Shown piece after piece: positions 1 to 12,508 of a stretch of DNA of 64,000 nucleotides. The stretch lies in contig WHUZ01000083.1 in NCBI GenBank assembly GCA_015179045.1, forward strand, positions 62,001 to 126,000. Reading direction: 5' to 3'. Source of the DNA: Kalaharituber pfeilii. Its lineage: Eukaryota; Ascomycota; Pezizomycetes; Pezizales; Pezizaceae. The translations under genes and the position numbers were made by a program. Each line of letters starts with the position of its first letter. Positions within the stretch are counted from its first letter, which is position 1. The notes beneath the pieces are model-generated. The model saw nothing but the letters and a program-made list of their open reading frames with translations, was not told where the DNA came from and searched no databases.

Positions 1-3000
1 CAGCTTCCCGAAAATCGAGCTATCTCCACGCGAAATACTACGATATTGACATTGCATAATAAGCCTGATACTCGTACCATCTTGACTGTCCACAGAGTTT
101 TGGAACCCAGGCATTAGCGGAATAATAATAATGGCTCTCCAATCCTCATCGTTCTTATTTGCCCTGATGATCCTCTGTACCAGTGCATCACCAATTGAGT
201 TTTCAATCTTTGTCCCCTCCCACTCGCATGACGTAATAAAGAACTGATTCTCAATGTAAACAAAGTGATCACTCGTCTCGATCGCTTTCAAGTACGCGTT
301 CAGAATGCTATGTTCAACAACATATGGTGTCCCCATAGACCAAGCGCACGATGAGCGCAGAATCTGAATTTCGCAGGTGCCCTCAATTCCCAAAGCCTGC
401 AGTTCTTCTTCTGTAAAGTCGGGCGGAGGAAGAAGTAGTGGTGTAGGCCTGGACGGTTTCCGCTGGCGGAGTAAGTAGTTCCACCGTTGCACGAAATGCC
501 TCGTAAGATCACGCGCAGGCTGACCAACCAATTGCATGGAGATATCGTGCCATGGCATTCGAGGCACTTTGCAACGGTCATACATCTCTTCGTAAGGTTT
601 GTCCAGAGCGTAAAAGTCCTGTACACGGGGGTTAGAATAATCCTTTCCTGGCCAAAGCTGAAAACTGTCAGGATCCTGGCTCGCCGACGTATCCTCGAAG
701 CCAGTGGGCCGATCATCCCGAAGACTGTGCTGTGGGGTATCCCATCGTCCAAAGCAGAGATCGATACCGCCCACGAATGCAACCACGTGATCGACAACAA
801 GAATCTTCTCATGGTGCGCCCAGAAGAATGTATTTTGCCGAATCTGATTTGGAGATCTCTGCACGAAGACGTTTGGATGAAGATCTAAAAGGGAGTACTT
901 TGTGTAAGATGAGTCGATGGGGATTGCTGCGCCAATATTCCTGTACACTATGACAAAAATTTTGACTCCCTCCTGGGCTTTCTTTTGCAATAGCCTATCT
1001 AATCTCCATTTTTGGGATACGGCTGCAGGACGACGTAGATACTAAACACTTATGTTAGCTTTGAATTGCGCGCATCTTAATATGTGAGTTTAACTCACCA
1101 GCTCTGGACTCAGCCACCAGTCATGAATGTAGATGACATCCTTTGCCATTGAAATAGCTCTACTGACATTCCACATATAATCTCTTCCATCAACCAGCCA
1201 TTGTGCAAACACATTTCTCCTCACCGGAGCATACGACCCAAGTCGATTATGTTTCGCCCATGGCGTATTCTCCTTCATAAACGTGATACTCTCATAAAAC
1301 TGCTGTAGTTGCCTTTCATGCTTCGCGAGCAATTTTACTGTCCTCTCTGCATTCTTGATACGCAATGAATGATGCTGAGCCGGCGCAGGTGCACCGCCAG
1401 CAGCCGATGACGGCGTAGCGTCCTTCGCTGATCTACCCAAGAATTTCTTCGCATCCACCTCAAAATAATTATCAACAAGGAAGACATCGTAAATATTCAT
1501 TTCCTCCGGAGAGTCCACGCAGACGATATAAGAATGGCGAACTAGGAACCACTTAGGTCGATGTCGATTCGCAACCGCAGCTGGTGTCCAGCCCTTCCTA
1601 AAATCGCTACCTTTTGCTGATCTGATGATCAAGTATCCCTCCTTTCCATGATACGAGTTCTCTGCAGCCAGTCTGACACCGAGAGCAGAGAGTTCCAGAA
1701 ACTTGCACAGGCGATTAGAGTCAGGGCGGAATATCATTATGCGAATCAGTCCCTGAAGATACTCTTCAAGTTTGTGACGCTGGCGAATGGCAAATGTATC
1801 CCTTCTGCTAGTTAATGGCGCAATAGCACTACTACCACCACCAATGGCACTAACAAGAGTACCAATGCCAGCAGCAGCTAACCCAGCCCCGACTTCTGGA
1901 ATGCCGCCCGAAGGGTCCGTTGGGGTTCCTGGTGTGTGCTTCCTTAAGAAAGGTATTCTTGATGACTTTGGAGTCTGCGGAGGTGCACTCGGTCCCGCAA
2001 GCTGCTTCTGTGCGTCATCAGGAAGGGTAGTACTCTGGCCAGGAGTCGGCAAGCCCACAGTCCTAGGGGTATCTGGGCTCCTTGCATCCTCCGGCGCACT
2101 CTGCTCCGCGTCCGCGTCGTCATCATCTGACCCAAGGCCTCTGACCCCCCTCAAATACGGAATGGTAGTCCTAGGAAACTTTGGCAACTTATGTTCCCCT
2201 CTTCCACTAAAAGTCGTATTGCTTATATCTGCAACCTTGTACCTTGTATGCAGATTAACAAAATCACGGAATTCTCGATGGATAGTCCAATGCATCCTCG
2301 TCAATCCAGACCCATATTCTAGCTCAATCTTAAACACAATATGATATCGAGAGGCACCTTTGGCAGGAGGTTTCGAATCGACAATCTTGACTTTGAGCTG
2401 TTCGAGTAACACGGGGATACGCTTATTACCGTGTTCATCCCTTTGGAACATGCTAGCTAGCATAGCAACTGCAGGAGTACCGGCGCTCAGTTCTGCCATG
2501 AGCTCCGCAGATTTCTCCTTGTCGACCTTCGAATCCTCCTTCTTCATCCTTCCCATAGTCAGCTTTAGATTAGCCTTCAATGCTCGCCATCCTGCAAATG
2601 ATGATGATCCCTCTCCGGGCGATTGTGCGTCGTTCTCCTGAGCTCTGCTGAAGTAATCTAAGCCAGGAAAACGCCTTGCAGAGCCTGCTCCTCCAAATCG
2701 AGCATGTGAGCTAGAAGGTCTCCGTTTTTCCAGTCCTTCTTCCGGTATATCTGTCATTGTAGCACGCCGTTTCACGCCAGAGCGCGGCGTGGTTGGTGCA
2801 GTTCTTGATTCACGTTCCCGACTAGGACTGAATGACCTCCTCCGAGCCCTCCTTTCTTCATCATCCTCGTTATCTGCTCCCGCAGTAGTTGGCTCGTCTA
2901 GAGAATCTACCGTCCAACCAGAGAGATTTCTTCCATGTGCAGCATTATGTCCAATTGCTTTCAATTTTGAGAAAAATCCACGCCTTCCTATTGTGGGCGT

Positions 3001-3738
3001 CTCTGTTTCCTCGCCAGTTGAATAGTCCAGGGATTGTCGTGCATAATTCGGAGATGGGCCAATAACTGCAGAGACTCTGTTTCCAAAAGTTGCAGAAGGT
3101 CGTGCTGAGCTGGATGGTTCACCTTCACTACTGTCTACGACGCCGGATGTGTTTAGCAACGGCGCAAGCTGCAGAGGCCCTGCTTGCGGTCTATGAATAA
3201 TTGGCTCCCCCTTGCTCAACCTAAATTGTCTCTCATTTTTAAGTTCAGCGTGCGAGTTTTCGTTGCTTCGTCTCTTGCCCTCCTTCTTAGACAAGCTGGA
3301 CTCTCCATTGTCGGGGATACTATCGTGCAGCTGCGGTAATTCATCTGGATCCCTCACCCTTAAGCTGCTGCCGCTCTTCCTCTTATTCAGCTCCACAGGG
3401 ACATATGCCGGCGAGTATGCAAGGTACTTTTGCTGCTGCTGGCCCTGCTCCTGAGACTGAAACTTGCCATCGATATTCAGGTTGCTGCTAGGAAGGGAGA
3501 GAGTGAGCGGCTGCGGGCTGGAATACGTCCGGATTGCCTTCGGGTCCAGGAGATGCTTGACGCCGCCGGGTGGTGCTATGGGTGTCTCAGCAGACTCCTC
3601 GTCGGTATCGGAGTAGCTACTGTCGTAGTCATGGTTGTATTTGCCTGCTTCATCCTCCTCCTGCTCCTTCTCCAGCGATTTCTTTCGACGCGGTGCAGTT
3701 GCAATGTCGTCCGGCAGGTAGGAAAGCAAGCTTGCCAT
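1..3738 (-). CDS. Phospholipase D (PX-PH-HKD, Spo14/PLD1 type), 3' part outside window
   Basis: PLD1-type enzyme hydrolysing phosphatidylcholine to phosphatidic acid in membrane traffic and sporulation. Exon 1 runs 3738-1099 and encodes about 880 residues. A phase-0 intron at 1098-1042 (57 nt, GTGAGT...TTTAG) follows, and exon 2 continues open to base 1. A disordered N-terminus precedes a PX domain (about residues 445-540, with the basic KLPKFPR stretch), a split PH domain (about 680-800) and the family motif IHDWWLSPEL. The first catalytic HKD motif, HHEKILVVD, lies at 790-813 followed by FVGGIDLCFGRWD. The segment VYIENQFFITS is also present. The second HKD motif must lie left of the window, so the gene is truncated by the edge, not broken. 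The start at 3738 opens the conserved frame. A GT repeat and a 14-base G run lie 110-140 bp upstream. Confidence 0.95.
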
Positions 3739-3866
3739 CCCTCTCCAAGTTTGTTGGCAGGGCAGGGAGCGTAGTGGTGGGCTGTTCCTGTCTTCTTGAT
3801 TTCAATTTCGAATAGGTATGGGACAGTCGGGATTGAGTTGTGAGTGTGGTGTGTGTGTGTGTGTGT

Positions 3867-3880
3867 GGGGGGGGGGGGGG
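3867..3880. repeat. Poly-G run after GT repeat, upstream of PLD
   Basis: Fourteen consecutive G follow directly on a (GT)n tract, about 130 bp upstream of the PLD start. On the sense strand of that gene it reads as poly-C. Confidence 0.95.
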
Positions 3881-4818
3881 AGTCGAGGGGAAGGGGGCAG
3901 GAGAAACGGTGCGGAAGTTACCGACTGCCAGGACCTTCCGCAGCAGCTGCTGTGGGGGGGGGGCTAGGCACGGGGGAGGGGGTATGTGTCGACACGGGGC
4001 GGAGAGAGAGTAGGGGCAGCACGCCTCGCCGGCTCCGGTTGCTGGATTCGAGGAGCGGGCTCTGCGACGGACGGAGGATCGGGGTGTGCGGGCGCGCGGG
4101 CGGTACGCACTAGGTAAGCTCTGGCCTCGGCCGGCGGTCTGTGCCAGCCCGAGTCCCAGTTCCTGCTGCGCTGGGCGTGGCAATGGTCACTAACAAGAAT
4201 CCGACACGGTACGGTAAAAGCACCAAGCCCAAGAGCTGCGCCTCGATATGTCCCCAAGCAGCGGGTACAGTAAGTACTTGTAATTAAACCCCAAGGGCAA
4301 ATGGCATAGCAGCAGTCTGCCAAAGGATGGCCCTTCCAGGCTTATTCGGCTTTGCGAGCAGCAAGGATCCTGATCGCGGGCTGCGTGCTCTCCTTCCCTG
4401 TACATCGAACCACTAGACTTGACGTGTGAGGCACAGCAGACATACAGTGGCAGTTGGCAACGGGGCACGTCATTCTCACAGCCGGACCGCAAGGGTGCAA
4501 TTGAGCACGAGTAAGGTTATAAACATTAGAGACCAAGCAAGAGATCCTGGCTCCCCGTTCGATATCCAGTTATGAACTCTTGCGAAGGAACCGGAGAAGC
4601 AAACCAGACTAGGAGAAGAATCACACTCAGCCAATGGCCATCCCCTTCCCTCCCTTCCCTTCCCTCCTTCATTCCACGTACTAGTACAACAATAATGTAG
4701 ATCAGGCACATCGGATATAGAAACAGACTGACCGCCTTCGAGACATCCCGATTTCCGAAACATCATCTCAGATCTTCATTTCCAACCCTTATGTAACTAC
4801 TGGCAGCAAGGATTCCCA

Positions 4819-4847
<29 letters not shown>
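4819..4847. repeat. Poly-C run, 29 nt
   Basis: An uninterrupted C tract in non-coding DNA about 1.1 kb upstream of the PLD start. Its true length is uncertain because homopolymers of this size are hard to sequence. Confidence 0.95.
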
Positions 4848-4849
<2 letters not shown>

Positions 4850-7800
4850 AGGTGCGAAGCAACCAAACATCGCTGCTGAGAGGTGTATGGCTGTGCTAAA
4901 GTACTGCATCTTCCACCTAAAATCCCATCCAAAACCAGCCCTTATGGAAGTCACAACCCCGCATAAGCTACCTCTCGTCGGCCGCAGCTTACTTTTAGGC
5001 ACGAGACTACTTAGCGAACCCAACCGCCGAAACGTAAATTCAAGGAACACTTATCATTGCATATTTCTTTCATCTAGATTAGTCTGGATGCTCTATTTAC
5101 CAAGTGCTTGTTGGCACGAGCGACTATTTCTATGGGTTGACATTAAGCTTTGACGGCCCCCTTTTCGTCTTCTGGAGATCGCCCGCAATGAGTGTGAGCC
5201 CATAAAATTTGGCATCTCACCCATGTTGGATACATGATGTCATTTTTGACGATGCTAACTAGCAGCTGCGGCACCCTGAAAGAGGAATGCCCCAACTCAG
5301 CATTTTCAAAGCTTTTGGGACGTTCCGAGCTCATATTTTAAACACTTAAAGAATCTGGATAGTACGCATAGCCATACTTCGGTGGAGACTCATGCAACGA
5401 GACCACTTGATGAGGACACGAATTGGCTACTATGAGCATAAGCACCATGAAACCTTTCATCCAACCCATACCTAACTTGATTCCAGTTGCATTGCGCTTA
5501 CGTTCCCATACGTTCCTCCCCATTCAATACAAATCGTGCATTTTTTTCCCTCTTTAGTCTAGCTTCGTTCATTCTTACCCTTGTCATTTACTTCATGTGG
5601 AGACATGATATATCTCCACACCTTTCAAACCTGTCAATGCTTCCCCTCTAACAATTCTCTTCAAACCTTCGAACCCTTTCTATACACATTACCCTCAACA
5701 CCCATCAAACCTCCACACCCTAAAAAGTTATACACACAAAATGACACATTCTCATAAGTACTAATCTGTATTAGTGCTTACTTTGTTACTGTTATACCTA
5801 TGCGCAAACCCGAATATCATAATATAAAACCTCTCTCGATCTCCTGTAGAAAATATGTACTGGACATGAAGATTAAAGTGCAATATAATACTATTACACA
5901 AATTTGCCTTACATACTTCAGAAGGCGTGTAAGACTTACCTGTACAGACGATTTTGATTGTACAGGCACTTGCTTACAATTTTTATGAGTCTATGAGGCA
6001 TGCGCAGCCAGTTCCAATATCATCACACTTCAGCTGTTGGCTTGGGATTTATTTTCGTGTGAACCGCCGTACTTATGCACTCTTCAGCCTTGCCCGCACA
6101 GGAAACTGACAAGTAACCCAGCGCACCTGTACCTTGAATCAGAACCTTTGATATTCACAAGTAACTGGTACACGTCGGATTCAAAAGCTCATGATTGCCA
6201 CCATCCGAAAAGCTTATGATCGTGCAGTGCGTGATGTGGGTTAATTCCGGGCTAGTTAATCTAATCTTATGCACATTTAATCACGATACTGCCGGGGTTG
6301 AGCTGTTAGCCAATCGGTCATTTCAGCAGCCGATGCAATAATGCCTCGCACAGGCAATACACCATCCCATATGAAAATCACTGAGACGCAATTCATGTGT
6401 ATAATAATACCTTCATGTGGGAGCACAATGTTCTAGGCTCTACTGGAATATCTATTTCAAGATGCGACCTGCAACAACTTGCCTGGCCTGAGATGTTACC
6501 CTCAGCTATGTCTGATGATAGGGCTGGCTATGGTGCCAAGACCACACCATTGCCACCAATGAGATCGCAACCCTAACCCTTGCAGCACCTTGCTAAAGGT
6601 GGTCGGTCCTTGCACTCAAACTCGCTCTCACTTCCACCATCATTCACTGTTCTCCCAACGTGACGCATCGCTCCCCTTTGAAAGGAAAGGCTTCTTAATC
6701 CCCTTCCGCTCACCCACCAAAAGTGTGCTGAGAAGAGGAGAGAAAAGGGCTTAGAAGGCAAGAGAGAGTCAGAGCCTCAGTCTGAAGAAGAGCGTCATTT
6801 TTAACCAGCTCATTCACATCAAGACCAAGAACTCGTCTCTGTCCGCCTTTACACTACTACACGCGTAAGCAAAAGCCCAAGCAAGCAATCCACCAAAGCT
6901 GTGAAATCTTTCTTCCCCATTTACCTATAATCTTCTCACTCTTACGGTTCGAAGTCCGCTCGTTTATTTTTATTGTTTCCCCACTTTCCCAGGGCTTGCT
7001 GCAACCCCCCGAAAAGAGGCCCAAACGTACATTTTGAGAGTGGTCAAGCAGAGAGAGCAAGACAAACCATTAGAAAAGGGAATCTATCCTTTTTCTTTTT
7101 GTCGCTTATTGTCCTTTTAAACATTTTACTGGTTCTTGAGTTTCCTTGATTTTATTTAACCAACCTTTTTTATCTGTGTTGGTTGAGGTCTTGCTCTGCT
7201 CTTTTTCTGATTTCTCTCTACGGAGAAGCGGGGGCGAAGACTTTGAGTAAGAGTACTACACCGGGTGAAGTCTTTTAAGCAAGCCAAAAGGCGAGGCCAA
7301 CTATCTTCACGGAACAGGAGGGGCCAGAGTGACGAAACAGACGGTCATATTGTCGACTGTAAAGTTCAGAGAGACACTTTTATTGCCTTACGGGATCGCT
7401 TCTAAGTCTATTTCACCGCAATAGCATTTTTTGTCGTCGCTTACATCTATCGGTACGAGGAAAGAGAGCAAGGTACGCAGAACTGTTGCCACCCCCACCA
7501 CCTACCATCCGTCCAAAGCACAGAACGATCCGAGTACGGATCAGGCTCCCTTTTTGCCCACACATCTACGCGCACGCTCCGTTGCGTGGGCGGGTTGTTG
7601 CCCCCCGCACTCCTACGCCTTGCACTTAATTACCTCTCTGTTGCGGCGCTGGTCTTGACCGTCCACCTTGTTGCAGTTTGTCAGAGAATTCTTGGCCGAC
7701 TCGGATCGGCGAGTCGGTTACTGGACGTGGGGCCACTTAGCGGCAGACTGGTGTTCTTGCGTTGGACTAGCCCGCCCACCGCACCAATCACAGTTACACT

Positions 7801-8267
7801 CGCGTGCAGTCACTGGCACACGGCCGAAACGAGTATAGGGGCCAGGTTGCTCTGTCGGCCGCTGGTTTTCTTGCCACAGCCCTTACCCACACCCGCCCCT
7901 CCCCTCGCCCCCCTCCCCCTCACGCATCGCTGCGGTGCTCACCCCTGCCACCACTCTCGTAGGGGAGAATAGAGACCAGTCCTCAATACTCCTTACTCTT
8001 ATCCTGTGCAAGCAGAAGCGCACAGCAGAGACATCCTGGGAGCACACTCAGCCAGAGAAAAAGGAAAAAGAAGTTAACACACGCAAGTTATAGAGAAGCC
8101 AGCAGAAGCGAATTTGCTTCTAGCACAGCGGTGCTGCATAGAGAAACTCAAACGCCAGAGAAAAAAGGAACGTCAAGAGTTAGGTGTGCAAGGAAGTGAC
8201 CGCCGCGATAGCTGGCGAAGACAGTGATCGACGCCATTAGTTATAATCTAGTTAATCACTGAGAGAA

Positions 8268-11200
8268 ATGGACGCTCGGGGTGCTGTACTCCCTGAGGGC
8301 ATGCCAGAAGTCGCATCAGCTGGGCCAGAGCATACGTCGTTCTTCACTCCCCATCACCAATTTTTATATGGCGGCGATGGTGCACTCAAATATACAATGT
8401 CACCAGCCTACTCAAACGAGTTCGCGTTTGCTCCGCAGGTTGACGCAAACGCTTTCACGTTCGCCCAGCAGCCCCATCAACTCCAATTCTCAAGTCAAAA
8501 CCATTCGCAACAGGCTCCCATTCAGTCGCCGTTGTCGCAACAAACACAACCACATTTTGGAGATCCCTATGCTGCCCAGCAATTAAGGCAACACGTGCGA
8601 CAATCGCCTTCAACTATATCCCCTTCACAGTTGCAACCGCAACAACCACAGCGTCAACATTCCTATAATCAACCCCCATTAACGTGGGATGGGCTTGCTG
8701 GATTCTCCAATGATAATAATCAACTACAGAATATTTCGCAACAGCAATCTGCCGCCACATTGCAAGAAAACAGCATATCTTCTACACCTGTTCATCGAAC
8801 AACATTGATCGCACCTAATACCGAACAATCCCAAAAATGGGGCGCTGCTGACTCCAATTTTGCGGCTCAAAATCCTTTGAGTGATGGTACTATTGCTGGG
8901 GAGCCTGCGCAAACTTCGAATCTTCTTACCGGATGTTACTGGTGTACTGTGGAACCAGAGTCAAATGTCCCTGAACAATGGACAGGTACGTCATTGATGA
9001 TAATGGTCTTATTCATGCCGCTTTATTTCATTCGCTAACAACCTATCTTATTTTTTTTAATAGAGAATTTACAGTACTTCTGGAGGATGAAAATAGAGGA
9101 AGCTGGCAACAAACCCGCAAAATCCCAGAAGCGAACGTCATCGCAAGCTCTGCCACCTAGCCCTATAGATCTTAGCGGTGATTCACCGTCCATGAAGCGT
9201 GCTAAAATCGAGAAGGCTGCAAAGGCAGCGTCTGTCAAAAAGACACCCGCGAAGCCTTTGCCAGCTGATCCTATTGAAAGATTGAAGGAGCAGGTTACCA
9301 GGTTGATGCGAGTCCCGGATTTATCGGATCCCGGGAAGTTGTCCTCGAAATTTTGGGAATTGATGCAGGATGCTGGGGCCGATTCGGAGAAACGATTAGC
9401 ATTAATAAGGACAGCCTCTAAGGAGGGCTCTCCGGAAGTATTCAGAACGTAAGCAGTTCGGTCAATTTTTGCATTGTTACAGTTAACTAATTAGGTTATC
9501 TAGGTTCGCAAAGAATATTACAGTTCCGGGTCGATTACAGCAATGGATTGCACAAGTCTGGAATAGTGACAAGTCAAGTCCTATTTTACCTTTATGCATC
9601 AAGATAATTAAGCAAATGAACTTGTCAACAACGGAGCTAAAGGCAACTGCTTTGCATAAAACAATTGAATTTCTTAGGCGTAAAAAGGCTTACTCCACCA
9701 TAGCCGAGCTTGCTGAGCAGGTTTTGACTCAAGCTGAGAAACTTGAGCAGCAAAATTCTCCAAACGGAGTAAATGTCGCAGAGGAAGGTGTGGATTCACC
9801 GGACAAGTCTTTGGTTGCTAAACCAAGCTCCGCTACCAATGCTGGCGTGAAGCGAAATAGAGATGAAGCAGACAATGGTGGAAAAGCAGATGGTGCAGTG
9901 AAAAAGCCGTCGGTAGCTGCGAAACCTGGTGCATCTATTACCAATGTGAAACCAGCAGCAGCCATCGCTCAAGTGAAATCTCCAAGTACTTCAGCGGCAT
10001 CAAACACTGTTGCTTCTGTCAATGCTGCAGTAACCAGTACACCTGGTATCTTAGCCAAACCAAAGCCTGCCACTACGACGACAAGTTCGTTTTTCAAGTC
10101 AATGACAGGTCGCGCACAACCAGGGTCAAAACCTGCCACGTATGTAGCTCTTTTAGTAGGAATTTCTTATCCGAATGCTAACGCCGTTCATAGGCCGGCT
10201 GTGCCAGCCCCTAAAGCACAAGGTTATGCCAGTATATTTGATCAACTGCGTGAGCGGCAAAAGAAGGATGAAGAAGAGGCAGCTCTTCGTGCTAAAGGTG
10301 GTAAGGTAGCGGAGAAAGAAGAAGAGCTCACTAAGAAGGGAAAAAAGAAGAAGACCGTTCGCTGGAAGCCCGACAATGTGTTAGAAGAAATAAACATCTT
10401 CCAAGTCCTGGAGCCTATAGGCGAGTACTATGGCGGAGGAGATGGAAGAGGCCATGTCTTTGGTGATGCTCGAAGTTTAGACATGGAAGAAGGAAAAGAC
10501 GCTCTCGCTGCCTTGAAGAATAGGAAGGCGTTAGAAGAGGAGGATGATATCTATATAGACTGGTATCAACCATCAGGTCAGTTAATAACCCCAAAATTCC
10601 AGTCCCTGTTGCTTTTCGTCGAAAAATTTGCTCGTAGCTCTATATTCAGAACTCTTTGTTTTGCGAGATGTGGGGAAACATTGGCAACTGTTATGCCGTG
10701 TGTCTTCAAAACATCAAATTAGAGTGATTTCCTATAGATCACAACCAATACCTGCCACCATCGATATAGAACAAGACATCCAAAATTATAAAGAGAATGT
10801 ATACTGACTTTTGACCCACTGTATTTGAATTCTGTCACATTATAGCCATTGATTTCGCTGAACTCCACTCATCGCCCGATTATGACGCCAATACCATGTC
10901 CATACGACGTGGCGGTAGCAAACCAATCGAAAGCGCGCAGGCCGAAATACAAACAAAACGAGAAACTGGAATCCTATCGGTCCAGTACATGACCACTAGA
11001 GAAATACCACCATCTCCTGAAGAACCCGCGGAGGAGCCAGTTGATAGAGCGTCAAGCGGGGACTGGAAGGAGATCCCACTACCGGATAGCCTGAGGATAG
11101 ATGTACGTTTGAACCTTCCAGCACCGTGTCTTGGCTACGAGCGCCGACGACGAGCGATGTCTGCACGGTTCTGGTATCCGATGCCGACATCTTGCTTCGC

Positions 11201-12508
11201 TCTGTCGCCCGCTCGTGTCAATCTACACATGCCTCAAGAGTAGAACCGAATGCTAATCATCCCGTTGTACAGGTAAAGAATCCACTAGTTCCGCAACAGC
11301 AACAGCCTCCTGTGCCAGCATTTGACCTATCATCGATACTTACCCAGATCCAGCAGCCGCAGGTTCAGCAGCCGACCCCTGCCCCCGTGGACTCTCTGGC
11401 GGCAATCCTGGCCCAGGTTCAGGCGCTGAGCAACGGGAGCCAAGCCGTGCAGCCTCAGCCACAAACACCTGCACCACCACCGCCAAGCCTTCCCGAAGCG
11501 GCCCAGCCAAGTTTATTGGCCATACTGTCGACGCTCAATGCGGCTAATCAGGCGCCACAACAACAACCCCAACCTCATCCACAGCCACAGCCTCAGCTTC
11601 AACCACCCACCCAGCAGCATGCTGTCCCAGATCTCTCGCAAATATGGATGCAACTTACCCAGCAGCAGCAACCACAGCAACAACCACAGCAGCAGCATCC
11701 GCAAGCGCAGGCAAATGTTTCAGATCTCATTGCCATTCTTACTGGTCAGCAACAGCAACATGGTGCTACCTCTGGAGTGCCAAACTCTGCACTGGCCGCG
11801 TTCCCCGGCCTTCAAATTCCATCTGGTACGCCAGGTATGCAAATAAATCCCGCATTGGCATGGAGTCAGTATGCTGCTGCGGCTGCCGCTGCGGCTGCAT
11901 CTGCATGGGGGGTTAATAATGCAAGCCCGACCCCAGCAGACAGTCAGAGTAACAAGCCTGCCATTACAGATGACCGACCCAAGACTGAGGGTAACCTCAG
12001 TGGAAAGGATGTTCGCGAAAGGTTAAGAGAACAAGTTGGATGGGTTGAACCGCCGTTCGAGGAAGAGAATATTAAAAGGGAAGGAGGGCGAGAGAAAGGC
12101 TGGAAGAAGGACAAGTGGAAGAAGAAGAAAAACAAGAACTTTGACCATGGGAATCACGGCAATCATGGCCACGGGAATAATAACAGTGGTGGTGGAGGTG
12201 GTGGAGGGACTAAGAATCAGTTGTGCAAGTTCTGGGGCAAAGGGCAGTGCACGGAGAGTTCGTGCAGGTATAGCCATGCGGGAGATGATAAGTTTCCTGC
12301 AGAAGGAGGTGGAAACACTGGTGGTGGCGGAGGTGGTGGTGGTGGTGGTGGTGGAGGAGGCGGTGGTGGTGGGAACTGGAAAGGGGGATGGAAGGAAAGG
12401 AAAAGGGGACATCATGGGCATGGACATGGTGGACATCATGGAGGAGGTGGAGGGAAACTGGATGCGGAAGCGGGCAGGAGTGAGTGGGTTGAGGGCTTGG
12501 AGTATTGA
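8268..12508 (+). CDS. PNUTS/Ppn1-like PP1 regulatory subunit (TFIIS-N, RVxF, CCCH zinc finger)
   Basis: Predicted nuclear targeting subunit of PP1-type phosphatase, acting in 3'-end processing and transcription termination. Exons: 8268-8985, 9064-9448, 9504-10139, 10194-10576, 10846-11102, 11273-12508; all phases agree and give about 1204 residues. A Gln-rich N-terminus is followed by a TFIIS N-terminal (LW) fold at about 315-450, an RVxF docking motif KTVRW after a Lys run at about 633-637, a Pro/Gln-rich part with poly-Ala, then a CCCH finger of spacing C-x7-C-x4-C-x3-H near 1110-1130. The finger is flanked by long Gly runs and a His/Gly tail. The order LW domain, RVxF, low complexity, CCCH finger matches animal PNUTS (PPP1R10). 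The fission-yeast counterpart is Ppn1 in the Dis2-Ppn1-Swd22 module. The intron at 10140-10193 is 54 nt and stop-free, so it could be retained in frame. Exon 4/5 splicing (269-nt intron) is the least certain. Confidence 0.8.

Larger units (their letters stand above)
3739..8267. other. Divergent intergenic region between PLD and PNUTS-like genes
   Basis: This 4.5-kb stretch separates the start codons of two divergent genes. It holds a GT microsatellite (about 3849-3866), a G run at 3867-3880, a GC-rich block (3890-4170) and a C run at 4819-4847. The last 1.2 kb before 8268 is polypurine/polypyrimidine-rich and looks like a long 5' leader. I found no open frame with convincing protein character and no tRNA or 5S gene. 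Confidence 0.6.

Noticed and set aside
300..953. Open frames on both strands overlapping exon 2 of phospholipase D
   Set aside because: They are in other frames than the continuous HKD-containing sequence and lack motifs.
6940..6970. GGTTCGAAGTCC resembling a tRNA B box
   Set aside because: One base too long in the loop and no A box or cloverleaf nearby.
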